A stretch of 64,000 bases of DNA. Source: Streptomyces sp. TLI_146. GTDB lineage: Bacteria > Actinomycetota > Actinomycetes > Streptomycetales > Streptomycetaceae. The notes beneath the pieces were generated by a model. That model was not told where the DNA came from. It made no database searches and worked only from the letters and a program-made list of their open reading frames with translations. Below are positions 37,645 through 46,071 of this stretch, piece by piece. The first letter of the stretch is position 1. Each line of letters begins with the position of its first letter. The stretch lies in the NCBI RefSeq assembly GCF_002846415.1, contig NZ_PJMX01000001.1, forward strand, positions 1,364,001 through 1,428,000. Reading direction: 5' to 3'. A program made the translations under genes and the position numbers.

Positions 37645-37703
37645 TGTTCTTCGTCTGCGGGCCCCCTGTGGCTGGTCGCGCAGTTCCCCGCGCCCCTGAA
37701 AGA
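37645..37703. repeat. Streptomyces intergenic repeat (cgcagttccccgcgcccct type)
   Basis: Between the convergent tetR and histidine kinase genes lies ttcgtctgcgggccccc followed by tggctggtcgcgcagttc and cccgcgcccctgaaag. This is a short palindromic sequence I recognise as repeated in many Streptomyces genomes at convergent gene ends. gggcccc and ggggccc can pair, so it probably works as a terminator. Confidence 0.55.
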
Positions 37704-38894
37704 TCATGGGGCCCCCGGGAACGTCACACGCACGGTCAGGCCTCCCCCCTCCCCGTTCGCGTACGCCGTCGTCGTCCCTCCGTGCGCCTGGGCGATCGCC
37801 GCGACGATCGACATGCCCAGGCCCGCGCCCTCGCCCGGGGCGTGGCGGTGGCGCTGGGTGAGGCGGCGGAACGGTTCGAAGAGGTCGGGGACCGTGTCCG
37901 GGGGGATCTCGGGGCCGGTGTTGGACACCGTGATGCCGTCGGGGCCGGTGCGGACCTCGACGCGGCCGTGCGGCACGTTGTGGCGGATGCCGTTGGCGAC
38001 CAGGTTGTGCAGCAGCCGGTCGAGCAGCACCGCGTCCCCGGGCACGGTCAGGGGACCGGCGTGGACCGTGACCGTGAGGTCCCGCTCCTTCGCCTCGCCC
38101 GCGAGCGCGGCCACCGCCTCCCGGGCGACCTCGTGCACCGCCACCGGCTCCCGGCGCTCAAGGCCCTGCTCGGAGGCCGCGAGCAGCAGCAGTCCTTCGA
38201 TGATCCGCTCGCTGTCGTCGGCGACCGCGATGAGCTTGGCGCGGATCCGCGCCACCTTGCGCGCGTCCGGCTCCCCCGCGAGCCCGATCTCCGCCGCCGC
38301 CCGCTGCACCGCCACCGGGGTGCGCAGCTCATGGGCGGCGTTGGCGGCGAACCGCTGCTGGGCCGAGACGAGCTGCTCCATCCGCCCCAGCATCCCGTCG
38401 AAGGTGTCCGCCAGCTGCTTGAGCTCGCCCGGCGGCGCCTCCAGGGCGATCCGCTCGTGCAGGTTCTCGCCGGACAGCCGCCGCGCGGTCTCGGTGATCA
38501 CGGCGACCGGGCGCAGCACCCGGCCCGCCATCCACCAGGCCAGCGCGATGGAGAGCACCGCGTAGGCGCAGAGCACGATCACCGAGACCGCCAGCAGCCG
38601 GTTGAGCGCGGCGTCCTCGGCCGCGTCGCTGAGCGTCCGGGTCACCGCGAGACCCCGTACGACGCCCGGCGGCAGCGGGGACGGGCTCGCGGGCACGGCG
38701 CTCTGCCGGGGAGCGGGGGTGGAGGTGGGCAGGTCCCTCAGCTCCCTGGCGGGCACGGCGGTCGTCACGGCCGTGCTGATCGACGTGTACAGGCCCTGCT
38801 GGACCAGGAGGTACACCACGCCCGTGAGCAGCGCGCCCGCCAGCACGAGGAGCCCTCCGTACAGGGCGGTCAGCCGGGCGCGTTCGGACTTCAT
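37704..38894 (-). CDS. Two-component sensor histidine kinase
   Basis: 396 residues. TM1 lies at about 10-32 and TM2 at about 107-128 (VSVIVLCAYAVLSIALAWWMA), flanking a Pro/Ser/Thr-rich extracytoplasmic loop of about 75 residues. Then come HAMP (GRVLRPVAVITETARRLS), HisKA with the phospho-His in AANAAHELRTPVA (about 187), and HATPase_c with NLVANGIRHN and GEGAGLGMSIV. It overlaps the regulator gene by 4 bases. Such pairs beside a lipoprotein-HlyD-MacB operon usually sense cell-envelope or drug stress and switch on that exporter. Confidence 0.92.
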   Translation of the reverse strand: MKSERARLTALYGGLLVLAGALLTGVVYLLVQQGLYTSISTAVTTAVPARELRDLPTSTPAPRQSAVPASPSPLPPGVVRGLAVTRTLSDAAEDAALNRLLAVSVIVLCAYAVLSIALAWWMAGRVLRPVAVITETARRLSGENLHERIALEAPPGELKQLADTFDGMLGRMEQLVSAQQRFAANAAHELRTPVAVQRAAAEIGLAGEPDARKVARIRAKLIAVADDSERIIEGLLLLAASEQGLERREPVAVHEVAREAVAALAGEAKERDLTVTVHAGPLTVPGDAVLLDRLLHNLVANGIRHNVPHGRVEVRTGPDGITVSNTGPEIPPDTVPDLFEPFRRLTQRHRHAPGEGAGLGMSIVAAIAQAHGGTTTAYANGEGGGLTVRVTFPGAP

Positions 38895-39550
38895 ACGCCG
38901 ATCCGGTAGCCCGCGCCCGGCACCGTCTCCACCACGGGCGGCTCGCCCAGTTTGGCGCGGAGCTTGCTGAGGGTGACGCGTACGGCGTTGGTGCGGTAGC
39001 TGGTGTGCTCCTCCCACACCTGCTCGATGAGGTCCTCGCCGCTGACCACCGCCCCCTCGGCCCGCAGCAGCGCTTCGAGCACCGCGAACTCCTTGCGCGA
39101 CAGGTGCAGATGCCGTCCGTCGCGGCTGGCCTGGCGGCGGGCGGTGTCCAGGACGATCCCGGCGCGCTCCAGCACGGGCGGCAGGGCGGGCCGGGCACGC
39201 CGGCCGAGCGCCAGGACACGGGCGAGGAGTTCGTCGTACGCGAAGGGCTTGGCGAGGTAGTCGTCGGCGCCCAGGCCCAGGCCGTCGACCCGGTCGCGCA
39301 CGGTCCCGGCGGCCGTCAGCATCAGCACCCGCGTCAGCAGCCGCCGCTCGACCACGTGCCGGCACACCTCGTCGCCGTGCAGGCCGGGCAGATCGCGGTC
39401 GAGGACCATCACGTCGTACGCGCCGAAGGCCAGCTTGCGCAGCGCCTCGGGGCCGTCGCAGGCCACGTCGACGGCGAGCGCGTCGCGGCGCAGCCCCTCG
39501 GCGATCATCTCCGCCAGGAATTCCTCGTCCTCCACCACCAGTACGCGCAT
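38891..39550 (-). CDS. OmpR-family response regulator
   Basis: 219 residues. Receiver domain: acidic pocket E7-D8-E9, phospho-acceptor D51 in MVLDRDLPG, switch Thr in MLTAAG, and Lys in LAKPF. The C-terminal winged helix (HLHLSRKEFAVLEALLRAEGAVVSGEDLIEQVWEE...GAGYRIGV) is OmpR/PhoB type. First gene of the regulator-kinase operon, divergent from the lipoprotein-ABC operon with an 89-bp shared promoter region, so it probably controls both. Confidence 0.93.
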   Translation of the reverse strand: MRVLVVEDEEFLAEMIAEGLRRDALAVDVACDGPEALRKLAFGAYDVMVLDRDLPGLHGDEVCRHVVERRLLTRVLMLTAAGTVRDRVDGLGLGADDYLAKPFAYDELLARVLALGRRARPALPPVLERAGIVLDTARRQASRDGRHLHLSRKEFAVLEALLRAEGAVVSGEDLIEQVWEEHTSYRTNAVRVTLSKLRAKLGEPPVVETVPGAGYRIGV

Positions 39551-39639
39551 GCCCCCTGTGTATACGAGAGGGGCCTTTCGCCGTTGTTAACGCATCCGCT
39601 GAGAGAAACGAAACACCCCCTCGCGGCAGGCTCCCGGCC

Positions 39640-40137
39640 ATGACGACTTCTCAGCGACACCTCGGCCGGATCATGGCGGCCACGGCCCTCTCCGCCCTCG
39701 CGCTCGTCGCCACCGGCTGTTCGGGCGGCAAGGGCTCGGACGGCGGGAACGACAGCGCGAGCGACGCGGGCAAGAAGGCCGACCAGGCCCTGGAGCACCG
39801 CAAGTGCCTGCGCGAGCAGGGGCTGAACGTGCCCGAGCCCAAGCCCGGCCAGGACGACCGCGCTCTGAGCATCTCCGGCGACGGCATGACCAAGGAGAAG
39901 ATGGAGAAGGCGCTCAAGGCGTGCGCGGGCAAGGGCGGCTCGGGCAGCGGCAAGGGCCCCACCCAGGCGGACAAGGACAAGATGCTCAAGTACGCCCAGT
40001 GCATGCGCAAGAACGGCTTCAACATGCCCGACCCGAAGTTCGACGGCGGGATGATGTCGGCGCAGCGCATCCCCGAAGGCGCCGAGAAGGTGAAGTTCGA
40101 CAAGGCGAACAAGGCGTGCGAGAGCGTCAGCCGATGA
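39640..40137 (+). CDS. Small secreted lipoprotein
   Basis: 165 residues. Signal peptide with lipobox LVATGC (Cys near 27) marks a lipid-anchored exoprotein. Two similar halves each carry a CL/CM...MPDPK-like block (HRKCLREQGLNVPEPKPG and YAQCMRKNGFNMPDPKFDG), an internal duplication with paired Cys. This layout is common in actinomycete proteins encoded before MacB-type ABC exporters. Its function is unknown; perhaps a periplasmic sensor or adaptor. It overlaps the next gene by 4 bases. Confidence 0.85.
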   Translation: MTTSQRHLGRIMAATALSALALVATGCSGGKGSDGGNDSASDAGKKADQALEHRKCLREQGLNVPEPKPGQDDRALSISGDGMTKEKMEKALKACAGKGGSGSGKGPTQADKDKMLKYAQCMRKNGFNMPDPKFDGGMMSAQRIPEGAEKVKFDKANKACESVSR

Positions 40138-41192
40138 GCCGCCGCCGACTGGCCGTCGCGCTCACCACGATCGTGCTGGTCGCCGGGGGCGGTGTCGCCG
40201 TCACCGCCCTCGGCACCCCCGAGCACAAGAAGTCCCAGGACCGCTCCGGGCTGCCGCCCGCCACCGCCCCCGTCACCCGCGGCGACCTCAGCGACAGCTC
40301 GCAGCGGGACGGCACGCTCGGCTTCCTCGGCGAGCGCCGGATCAACGCGGGCGCCACCGGCACCCTCAACTGGATCGCCGGTACGGGCTCGACCGTGCGG
40401 CGCGACGGACGCCTCTACGAGGTGGACGGCAGGCCGGTACGGCTGATGTACGGCTCGGAGCCGATGTACCGGACGCTGAGGAGCGGCGACAAGGGCAAGG
40501 ACGTACGCCAGGTCGAGGAGAACCTGGCCGCGCTCGGCTACACCGGCTTCACCGTCGACGACGAGTACACCTCGGCCACCGCCGCCGCCGTCAAGCGCTG
40601 GCAGAAGTCCCACGACCTGAAGCAGACGGGGCAGATCGGCCCCGACCAGATCGCCTTCGCGGGCAGCGCCCTGCGGATCAAGGAGGCGGGCGCGGCGACC
40701 GGCGACCCGGTGGGCCCCGGCAAACCGGTGCTCACCGTCACCGGCTCGGAGCGGGTCGTCCGGTTCAAGGTGCCGGTCGCGGACGCCAAGTCGGCGAAGA
40801 CCGGCACGAAGGTCTCGGTGCAGCTGCCGGACGGCAGCCGGGCGCCGGGCCGGGTGAGCGGGGTCGGAAAGACCGCGAAACCCGGCGACGACGCCCAGGA
40901 CAAGACCCCGAAGATCGAGATCACGGTCTCCTTCGACGACCCCAAGAAGGTCGACGGCTTCGACCAGGCGCCCGTCACGGTCGAGCTGACCGGCGAGACC
41001 AGGAAGGACGTCCTGTCCGTCCCGGTCAACGCGCTGCTGGCGCTGCCCGGCGGGGGCTTCGGGGTCCAGGTGGTGGAGAACGGCACCGCCCGCGAGGTGG
41101 AGGTCGAGCTCGGCATGTTCGGGCAGGGGCGCGTGGAGGTCACCGGCAGCGGGCTGCGCGAGGGCACGAAGGTCGGGGTGCCGTCCGTATGA
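40134..41192 (+). CDS. Membrane-fusion/adaptor protein with peptidoglycan-binding domain
   Basis: 352 residues. One N-terminal membrane segment (LAVALTTIVLVAGGGVAVTAL) is followed by an extracytoplasmic region with a PG_binding_1 repeat (RSGDKGKDVRQVEENLAALGYTGFTVDDEYTSATAAAVKRWQKSHDL) and HlyD-like beta-barrel segments (VVRFKVPVADAKSAKTGTKVSVQLPDGS; VPVNALLALPGGGFGVQVVENG). It probably links the MacB-like transporter to the wall. Overlaps both neighbours by 4 bases. Confidence 0.87.
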   Translation: MSRRRLAVALTTIVLVAGGGVAVTALGTPEHKKSQDRSGLPPATAPVTRGDLSDSSQRDGTLGFLGERRINAGATGTLNWIAGTGSTVRRDGRLYEVDGRPVRLMYGSEPMYRTLRSGDKGKDVRQVEENLAALGYTGFTVDDEYTSATAAAVKRWQKSHDLKQTGQIGPDQIAFAGSALRIKEAGAATGDPVGPGKPVLTVTGSERVVRFKVPVADAKSAKTGTKVSVQLPDGSRAPGRVSGVGKTAKPGDDAQDKTPKIEITVSFDDPKKVDGFDQAPVTVELTGETRKDVLSVPVNALLALPGGGFGVQVVENGTAREVEVELGMFGQGRVEVTGSGLREGTKVGVPSV

Positions 41193-41908
41193 GCACGGTC
41201 GACATGAACACGGTCATCATGAGCACGGTCGTCCGGCTGACCGGCGTCACCAAGGAGTACGCGGGTGGCGTCCGGGCCCTCGACGGGGTCGATCTCACCA
41301 TCGGGCGGGGCGAGTTGCTGGCGATCGCCGGTCCGTCCGGCTCCGGCAAGTCGACCCTGCTGCACATCGTCGGCACCCTGGACCGGCCCTCCGCCGGGAC
41401 GGTGGAGATCGCGGGCCACGACGTGGCCTCGCTCAGTGACCGGCGGCTCTCCGCGCTGCGCTCGCAGCACATCGGCTTCGTCTTCCAGGCGTTCCACCTG
41501 GTGCCGGGCGTCAGCGCCCGGGACAACGTGGCCGAGGGACTGCTCTACTCCGGGCTGCCGCGCTCCCGGCGCCGCGCCCTGGCCGCCGACGCGCTGGCCC
41601 GCGTGGGCCTCGCGGACCGTATGAAGCACCGCCCGCACGAGCTGTCCGGCGGGCAGAAGCAGCGCGTCGCCATCGCCCGGGCCGTCGTGGGCGAGCCCGC
41701 TCTGCTGCTCGCCGACGAGCCGACCGGGGCACTGGACTCGGCGTCCGGGGAGGCCGTGATGGAGCTCCTGCACGATCTGAACCGGGAGGGGGCGACCATC
41801 GCCGTCATCACCCACGACACCGAGATAGCGGCGGGGCTCCCCCGCCAGGTGCGCATCCGCGACGGGCGTGTGGTCGCGGACACGGCACGGGGAAAGGTCG
41901 CGGCGTGA
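41189..41908 (+). CDS. MacB/LolD-type ABC transporter ATPase
   Basis: 239 residues. Walker A GPSGSGKST, Q-loop FVFQAFHLVPG, signature LSGGQKQRVAIARA, Walker B LLLADEPTGALD and H-loop ITHDT are all intact. The N-terminus has a repeated MSTV/MNTV start (MSTVDMNTVIMSTVV), so translation could begin at any of three Met codons. It energises the FtsX-fold permease that follows and overlaps it by GTGA. Confidence 0.94.
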   Translation: MSTVDMNTVIMSTVVRLTGVTKEYAGGVRALDGVDLTIGRGELLAIAGPSGSGKSTLLHIVGTLDRPSAGTVEIAGHDVASLSDRRLSALRSQHIGFVFQAFHLVPGVSARDNVAEGLLYSGLPRSRRRALAADALARVGLADRMKHRPHELSGGQKQRVAIARAVVGEPALLLADEPTGALDSASGEAVMELLHDLNREGATIAVITHDTEIAAGLPRQVRIRDGRVVADTARGKVAA

Positions 41909-43179
41909 CGGCTCCTGTCTCCCCTCGTACGGAAGGCGCTTCCCCTCGTACGAAAGGTGGTTCCCCCGGTACGGAAGGCGCTTCGCGCACCCGGCTCAAG
42001 GCGGCCCGGCTCGGTCCCCGGGACGTCCTGCACGTCGGTTCGGCCGGGCTGCGCAGCCGTCCGGTGCGGGTGGTGCTCTCGGCCCTCGGGATCGCCATCG
42101 GCATCGCGACGATGATCGCGGTGGTGGGCATCTCGGCCTCCAGCCAGGCGCAGTTGATGCGGCAGCTGGACGCGCTCGGCACCAACATGCTGGTGGCCAA
42201 GCCCGGCGAGAGCATGTTCAGCGGGCAGGAGGTGAAGCTGCCCAAGGACGCGCCGGGCATGGTGGGGCGCATCGACGGCGTCCAGGAGGTCGGCGCCACC
42301 GGCGACCTCAAGCAGTCCGTGCGGCGCACCGAGAAGATCCCCGAGGACGAGACCGGCGGGATCGCCGTCAAGGCGGCCACCGAACGGCTCCTCGATGTCC
42401 TGCGCGGCGAGGTCGCCTCCGGGACCTGGCTGAACGCCGCCAACGGCCGCTACCCGTCCGTGGTGCTCGGCCACGTCGCCGCCGAACGGCTCGGCGTGAC
42501 CGGACCGGGGCAGCAGGTGTGGATCGGCGACCGGTACTTCACGGTCGTCGGCGTCCTCGGCCCGATGCCGCTGGCGCCCGAGATCGAACGGTCGGCGCTG
42601 GTCGGCTGGGCGGCGGCGCAGCGGCTGCTCGGCTTCGACGGACACCCCACGGCCGTGTACGAGCGGTCCACGGACGCCTCCGTGCGCCAGGTGCAGAAGC
42701 TGCTCGCGGCGACGGTCGACCCGCGCAACCCGCAGAACGTCGACGTCAGCGACCCGTCGGCGGCGCTCCAGGCGAAGGCGGCGACCGAGGGAGCGCTGTC
42801 GACGCTGCTGCTCGGCCTGGGCGGGATCGCGCTTCTGGTGGGCGGGGTCGGGGTCGCCAACACCATGATCATCTCGGTGCTCGAACGCCGTCACGAGATC
42901 GGTCTGCGGCGCTCACTCGGCGCCACCCGGGGCCAGATCCGCATCCAGTTCGTCGCGGAGTCGCTGATGCTCTCGGGCCTGGGCGGGCTCGCGGGCGTCG
43001 GTCTCGGCGCGGCGGCGACCGGGGTGTACGCCTCCTCGGGCGGGCTGCCGTGGGTGGTCCCGCTGTGGGCGGTCGGCGGCGGCTTCGGCGCGACCTTGGT
43101 GATCGGCACGCTCGCGGGCCTGTATCCGGCGGTACGGGCGGCACGGCTCTCCCCCACGCTGGCGCTGCACGCGGCGTAG
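41905..43179 (+). CDS. MacB-type ABC transporter permease (FtsX fold)
   Basis: 424 residues from GTG. TM1 (LSALGIAIGIATMIAVVGISASSQAQ) is followed by a large extracytoplasmic MacB_PCD domain (about 85-290) and three C-terminal TM helices with the FtsX motif (SVLERRHEIGLRRSLGATRGQIRIQFVAESLMLSGLGG). An extra N-terminal stretch holds three copies of a 7-residue repeat, SPRTEGA/SPRTKGG/SPGTEGA. Together with the three preceding genes it forms an export or envelope-signalling system under the adjacent two-component system. Confidence 0.91.
   Translation: MTAPVSPRTEGASPRTKGGSPGTEGASRTRLKAARLGPRDVLHVGSAGLRSRPVRVVLSALGIAIGIATMIAVVGISASSQAQLMRQLDALGTNMLVAKPGESMFSGQEVKLPKDAPGMVGRIDGVQEVGATGDLKQSVRRTEKIPEDETGGIAVKAATERLLDVLRGEVASGTWLNAANGRYPSVVLGHVAAERLGVTGPGQQVWIGDRYFTVVGVLGPMPLAPEIERSALVGWAAAQRLLGFDGHPTAVYERSTDASVRQVQKLLAATVDPRNPQNVDVSDPSAALQAKAATEGALSTLLLGLGGIALLVGGVGVANTMIISVLERRHEIGLRRSLGATRGQIRIQFVAESLMLSGLGGLAGVGLGAAATGVYASSGGLPWVVPLWAVGGGFGATLVIGTLAGLYPAVRAARLSPTLALHAA
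41918..41981 (+). repeat. In-frame 21-bp triplicate in the permease N-terminus
   Basis: Three near copies of cccctcgtacggaaggcgctt follow each other and encode the SPRTEGA-type heptad three times. The length is a multiple of three, so copy-number changes keep the frame. Confidence 0.75.
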
Positions 43180-43192
43180 GGGAGGAGGCGGG

Positions 43193-43228
43193 GGGCGGCG
43201 GGTCGTCGTGGGGGACGATCCGCCGCCC
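43193..43228. terminator. 15-bp hairpin between permease and cynS
   Basis: 43193-43207 and 43214-43228 pair (gggcggcgggtcgtc with gacgatccgccgccc; one G-T wobble) around gtgggg. It lies between convergent genes and can end both operons. Confidence 0.7.
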
Positions 43229-43234
43229 GTCGCC

Positions 43235-43281
43235 GTATCGGGTCGGAGCCGTATCGGGTCGGAGCCGCGTCGGGTCAGAAC
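43235..43281. repeat. 16-bp tandem repeat, about 2.8 copies
   Basis: gtatcgggtcggagcc occurs at 43235-43250 and 43251-43266, followed by a partial variant gcgtcgggtcagaac that runs into the end of cynS. It lies just after the terminator hairpin. Non-coding slippage repeat. Confidence 0.65.
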
Positions 43282-43745
43282 GGCTTGGTCGGCAGGTACT
43301 TGCCGTCCAGCGTGATCACCGCGCGCTCGCCGCCCTCGGGGTCGGCGACCTTCTTCACGTCCAGCTTGAAGTTGATCGCGGAGATGATGCCGTCCCCGAG
43401 CTGCTCGTGGACCAGGGCCTTCAGCGTGGTGCCGTAGACCTGGAGCATCTCGTAGAAGCGGTAGATCGTCGGGTCGGTGGGGATGCCGCCGGGGATCGAG
43501 CCGCGGGTCGGGATGGTCTGCAGCGTCCGGGCGTCATCGGCGTCCAGGTCCAGGAGCTCGGCGACGGCCTCGGCCGAGGCCGTGGGCAGCGGGTGCTGGC
43601 CGAGGACGGCGGCGGTGACGAAGGCGACCGACAGGCCCGCGGCGTCGGCTATCCGCTGCCAGGACAGGTCCTTGCGGATCTTGGCGTCGACGGCCTTGAC
43701 GGCCAGGGCCTGGCGAGCGGCGTTGTCGAACTGGGCGTGCACCAT
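43275..43745 (-). CDS. cynS: Cyanase (cyanate hydratase)
   Basis: 156 residues, the usual cyanase length. N-terminal helix-bundle domain; C-terminal catalytic motif [12 protein letters not shown]...[14 protein letters not shown] holding R96, E99 and S122 at the same numbers as the E. coli enzyme. It converts cyanate and bicarbonate to CO2 and carbamate, the latter decaying to ammonia and CO2. The next gene encodes the carbonic anhydrase that recycles bicarbonate. ATG follows aaaggagctc. Confidence 0.97.
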   Translation of the reverse strand: MVHAQFDNAARQALAVKAVDAKIRKDLSWQRIADAAGLSVAFVTAAVLGQHPLPTASAEAVAELLDLDADDARTLQTIPTRGSIPGGIPTDPTIYRFYEMLQVYGTTLKALVHEQLGDGIISAINFKLDVKKVADPEGGERAVITLDGKYLPTKPF

Positions 43746-43793
43746 GGGAAAGAGCTCCTTTTCGAGCGGGTGGAACGGGGGGGAAGAGGGGGT

Positions 43794-44381
43794 TCAGGCC
43801 GCGGCGGCGAAGGGGTCCACGACGTCGAGCTGCTCGACGGCGCCGCTGCCGATGTCGTAGCACCAGCCGTGCAGCGCGACCGTGCCCCGCGTCAGGGCAC
43901 GGGCCACCGACGGGTGGGTGACCAGGTTCGCCAGCTGGGCGCGGACGTTGCCGCGCACGAGGGCGTCGACCCCGGCCGTGGTGGTGCGGGCCCGCGCGGC
44001 GTCCGCGTGGCGCAGCCAGTCGGCGGTGGTCGGCAGGGCGCCCATGTCGTGGCTCTCGGCCAGGGCGGTCATCGCGCCGCAGGCGGAGTGGCCGCAGATG
44101 ACGATGTCGCTGACGCCCAGGGCGGCGACCGCGTACTCGATGCTGGCCGCGATGCCGTCGATACCCGGTGCGTACGCGGGGACGAGGTTTCCTGCGGTGC
44201 GGATGACGAACAGCTCGCCCGGCTCGCTGCCGGTGATCAGCTCCGGCACCACCCGGGCGTCGGAACAGCCGATGAACAGCGTCGAGGGCCGGTGGGTGGT
44301 CGCCAGGTGCGCGAAGAGCTCCGCCTTGGCCGGGAAGACGTCCCGGCGGAACCGTGCGACGCCCTCGGTGAGGTCTTGCAT
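43794..44381 (-). CDS. cynT: Beta-class carbonic anhydrase of the cyanate operon
   Basis: 195 residues from the ATG at 44381 (MQDLTEG), chosen over an upstream ATG because gaagggag lies just before it. Zinc ligands and gate: C39-x-D41-x-R43 (CSDAR), H98 and C101 (GHSACG). It supplies bicarbonate for cyanase and prevents CO2 loss. It lies 48 bp upstream of cynS and is read with it. Confidence 0.95.
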   Translation of the reverse strand: MQDLTEGVARFRRDVFPAKAELFAHLATTHRPSTLFIGCSDARVVPELITGSEPGELFVIRTAGNLVPAYAPGIDGIAASIEYAVAALGVSDIVICGHSACGAMTALAESHDMGALPTTADWLRHADAARARTTTAGVDALVRGNVRAQLANLVTHPSVARALTRGTVALHGWCYDIGSGAVEQLDVVDPFAAAA

Positions 44382-44503
44382 GTCACTCCCTTCGGTGGCT
44401 GTCGGCCCCGAGGGGCTGACGAGATCCACCATGCATGACCTGCTCCTATAGTGTCCAAGACGTGCTATCCATGTCTGCTATTGGTCTCATCTATAGTTGA
44501 TCC
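44382..44503. promoter_or_regulatory. Divergent cyn promoter/operator with paired CTATAG boxes
   Basis: An AT-rich 122-bp gap between cynT and its LysR regulator. CTATAG occurs at 44446-44451 and 44491-44496, each usable as a -10 element (minus-strand tataggag and plus-strand tatagt). Between them gctat-N8-gctat repeats suggest the LysR binding site. The plus-strand -10 lies about 7 bases before the regulator ATG. Confidence 0.55.
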
Positions 44504-45394
44504 ATGGGTCCGGAACTGCGTCATCTGCGCTATCTGCTCGCCGTCGCCGAGCACGGCAGCTTCACCCGCGCCGCCGAGGAGCTGCGTATCTCGCAGCCCA
44601 CGCTCTCCCAGCAGGTCAAACAGCTCGAACGCACGGTGGGGGCGCAGCTCCTGGACCGCACCGGGCGGACCGTACGGCTCACCGACGCGGGCGAGAGTTA
44701 CGTCCACTACGCCCGCCGCGCCCTGCGGGAGCTGGCCGCCGCCGAGCGCGCGGTCCTCGACGTGGCCGACCTCTCGCGCGGCGGTCTGCGCCTCGCCGTG
44801 ACGCCGACGTTCACCGCGTATCTGACCGGCCCTCTCGTCGCGGAGCTCCACACCCGCCACCCCGGCATCACCCTCGACGTCAAGGAGCTGGCGCAGGACC
44901 GCATCGAGGCCGGGCTGCTGGCCGACGAGCTCGACCTCGGCATCGCCTTCCACCGGCCCCATCTGCCCGGCATCGCCGCGACGCCCCTGTTCACCGAGAC
45001 CCTGACCCTCGTCGTGGCCACCGCCTCCTCGGCACCGCTCCCCGTCCGCGACCTGGCCCACCGCCAACTCGCCCTTCTCAGCGGTGACTTCGCCACCCGC
45101 GGCCACATCGACGTCTACCTCGACGCGCATCGCGTGCGGCCGCACATCGCGGTGGAGGCCAACTCCGTCCAGGCCCTCGTGGAGATCGTCCAGCGCACCC
45201 CGCTGGCCACCGTCCTGCCCGACGCGGTCACCCACGACCACCCGCGCCTCCACCCGGTCCCGCTCGAACCGCCCCTGCCCGCCCGTACGGTGACCCTGCT
45301 GCGGCGGGAGAGCGCGTACGAGAGCGCCGCCGCCCGCGCCTTCACCCGCCTCACCCGACGGCTCGTACGCGACCGCGCCTATCCGCCCGTGTGA
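44504..45394 (+). CDS. cynR: LysR-family regulator of the cyanate operon
   Basis: 296 residues. N-terminal winged HTH (LRHLRYLLAVAEHGSFTRAAEELRISQPTLSQQVKQLERTVGAQLLDRTGRTVRLTDAG) and a C-terminal periplasmic-binding-like effector domain, as in CynR/CbbR-type LysR proteins. It is divergent from cynT-cynS, the standard LysR layout, so it probably activates them with cyanate as inducer. No ribosome site precedes the ATG and the -10 box is very close, so the mRNA may be leaderless. Confidence 0.88.
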   Translation: MGPELRHLRYLLAVAEHGSFTRAAEELRISQPTLSQQVKQLERTVGAQLLDRTGRTVRLTDAGESYVHYARRALRELAAAERAVLDVADLSRGGLRLAVTPTFTAYLTGPLVAELHTRHPGITLDVKELAQDRIEAGLLADELDLGIAFHRPHLPGIAATPLFTETLTLVVATASSAPLPVRDLAHRQLALLSGDFATRGHIDVYLDAHRVRPHIAVEANSVQALVEIVQRTPLATVLPDAVTHDHPRLHPVPLEPPLPARTVTLLRRESAYESAAARAFTRLTRRLVRDRAYPPV

Positions 45395-45415
45395 ATCCCG
45401 TGTGAGAGCGGCCGC

Positions 45416-45994
45416 TCACAGCCCGGGCGCGCCCCACACCGGGAACCAGCGGGCGAGGTCCTGCTCGATGTGCAGGTCGTCCGCGAGGACCGCCTTGATC
45501 CGCAGCTCCAGCGCGCTGTCGCGCTTCTCGCCGGGGAGCGGGGCGAAGGGGTAGAACGTGCCGCGCTTGTAGAGGTACACCAGCGCGAGCGCCTGCCCCT
45601 CGGCGTTCTCGAAGCCGACCAGGGAGCACAGCAGTTGAGGGCCGAAGCCGCTGCCCTCCAGGGCGGTGTTCACCGCGTGCAGGTCACCGGCGAGCGCGGT
45701 CAGGTCGTCGGGGCCGCGTTGCGACAGGAGCCAGGTGTAGCCGTACTCGTCGCGGCTGGACTCCACCGGGCTCCCGGCCCGTTCGGCATCCGCGTTGAGC
45801 AGTTCCTCGACGTCCTCGCGGATCCGGGTGAAGGCGCCGCCCTCGACGGTGGTGAAGCAGACCGAGCCACGGCCGGTCGGCGTGAACCCGGCCGCCGCCT
45901 CCAGGGTGACGGCGGCCGAGGGCACCGCGAAGAGCCGGTCGAGGTCGGGGGCGACGGGCTTGGTGCGCCCGAGCAGGATGTCCAGGAAGCCCAT
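45416..45994 (-). CDS. pspAB: PspA-associated protein PspAB
   Basis: 192 residues beginning MGFLDILLGRTKPVAPDLDRLFAVPSAA, typical of the PspAB family encoded beside htpX in actinomycetes. It is a soluble two-domain protein without obvious catalytic motif (GSVCFTTVEGGAF; ALALVYLYKRGTFYPFAPLPGEKRDSALE). Linked by genomic context to membrane-stress handling. It lies downstream of htpX by 77 bp on the same strand. Confidence 0.85.
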   Translation of the reverse strand: MGFLDILLGRTKPVAPDLDRLFAVPSAAVTLEAAAGFTPTGRGSVCFTTVEGGAFTRIREDVEELLNADAERAGSPVESSRDEYGYTWLLSQRGPDDLTALAGDLHAVNTALEGSGFGPQLLCSLVGFENAEGQALALVYLYKRGTFYPFAPLPGEKRDSALELRIKAVLADDLHIEQDLARWFPVWGAPGL

Positions 45995-46071
45995 GCGGAT
46001 CAGTCACTCCGTCCTGTGCCGGCTCTCGTCGCGGAGCTCTCGTCCGTACGGTCCGGGGCGGGCGAGGCCGT

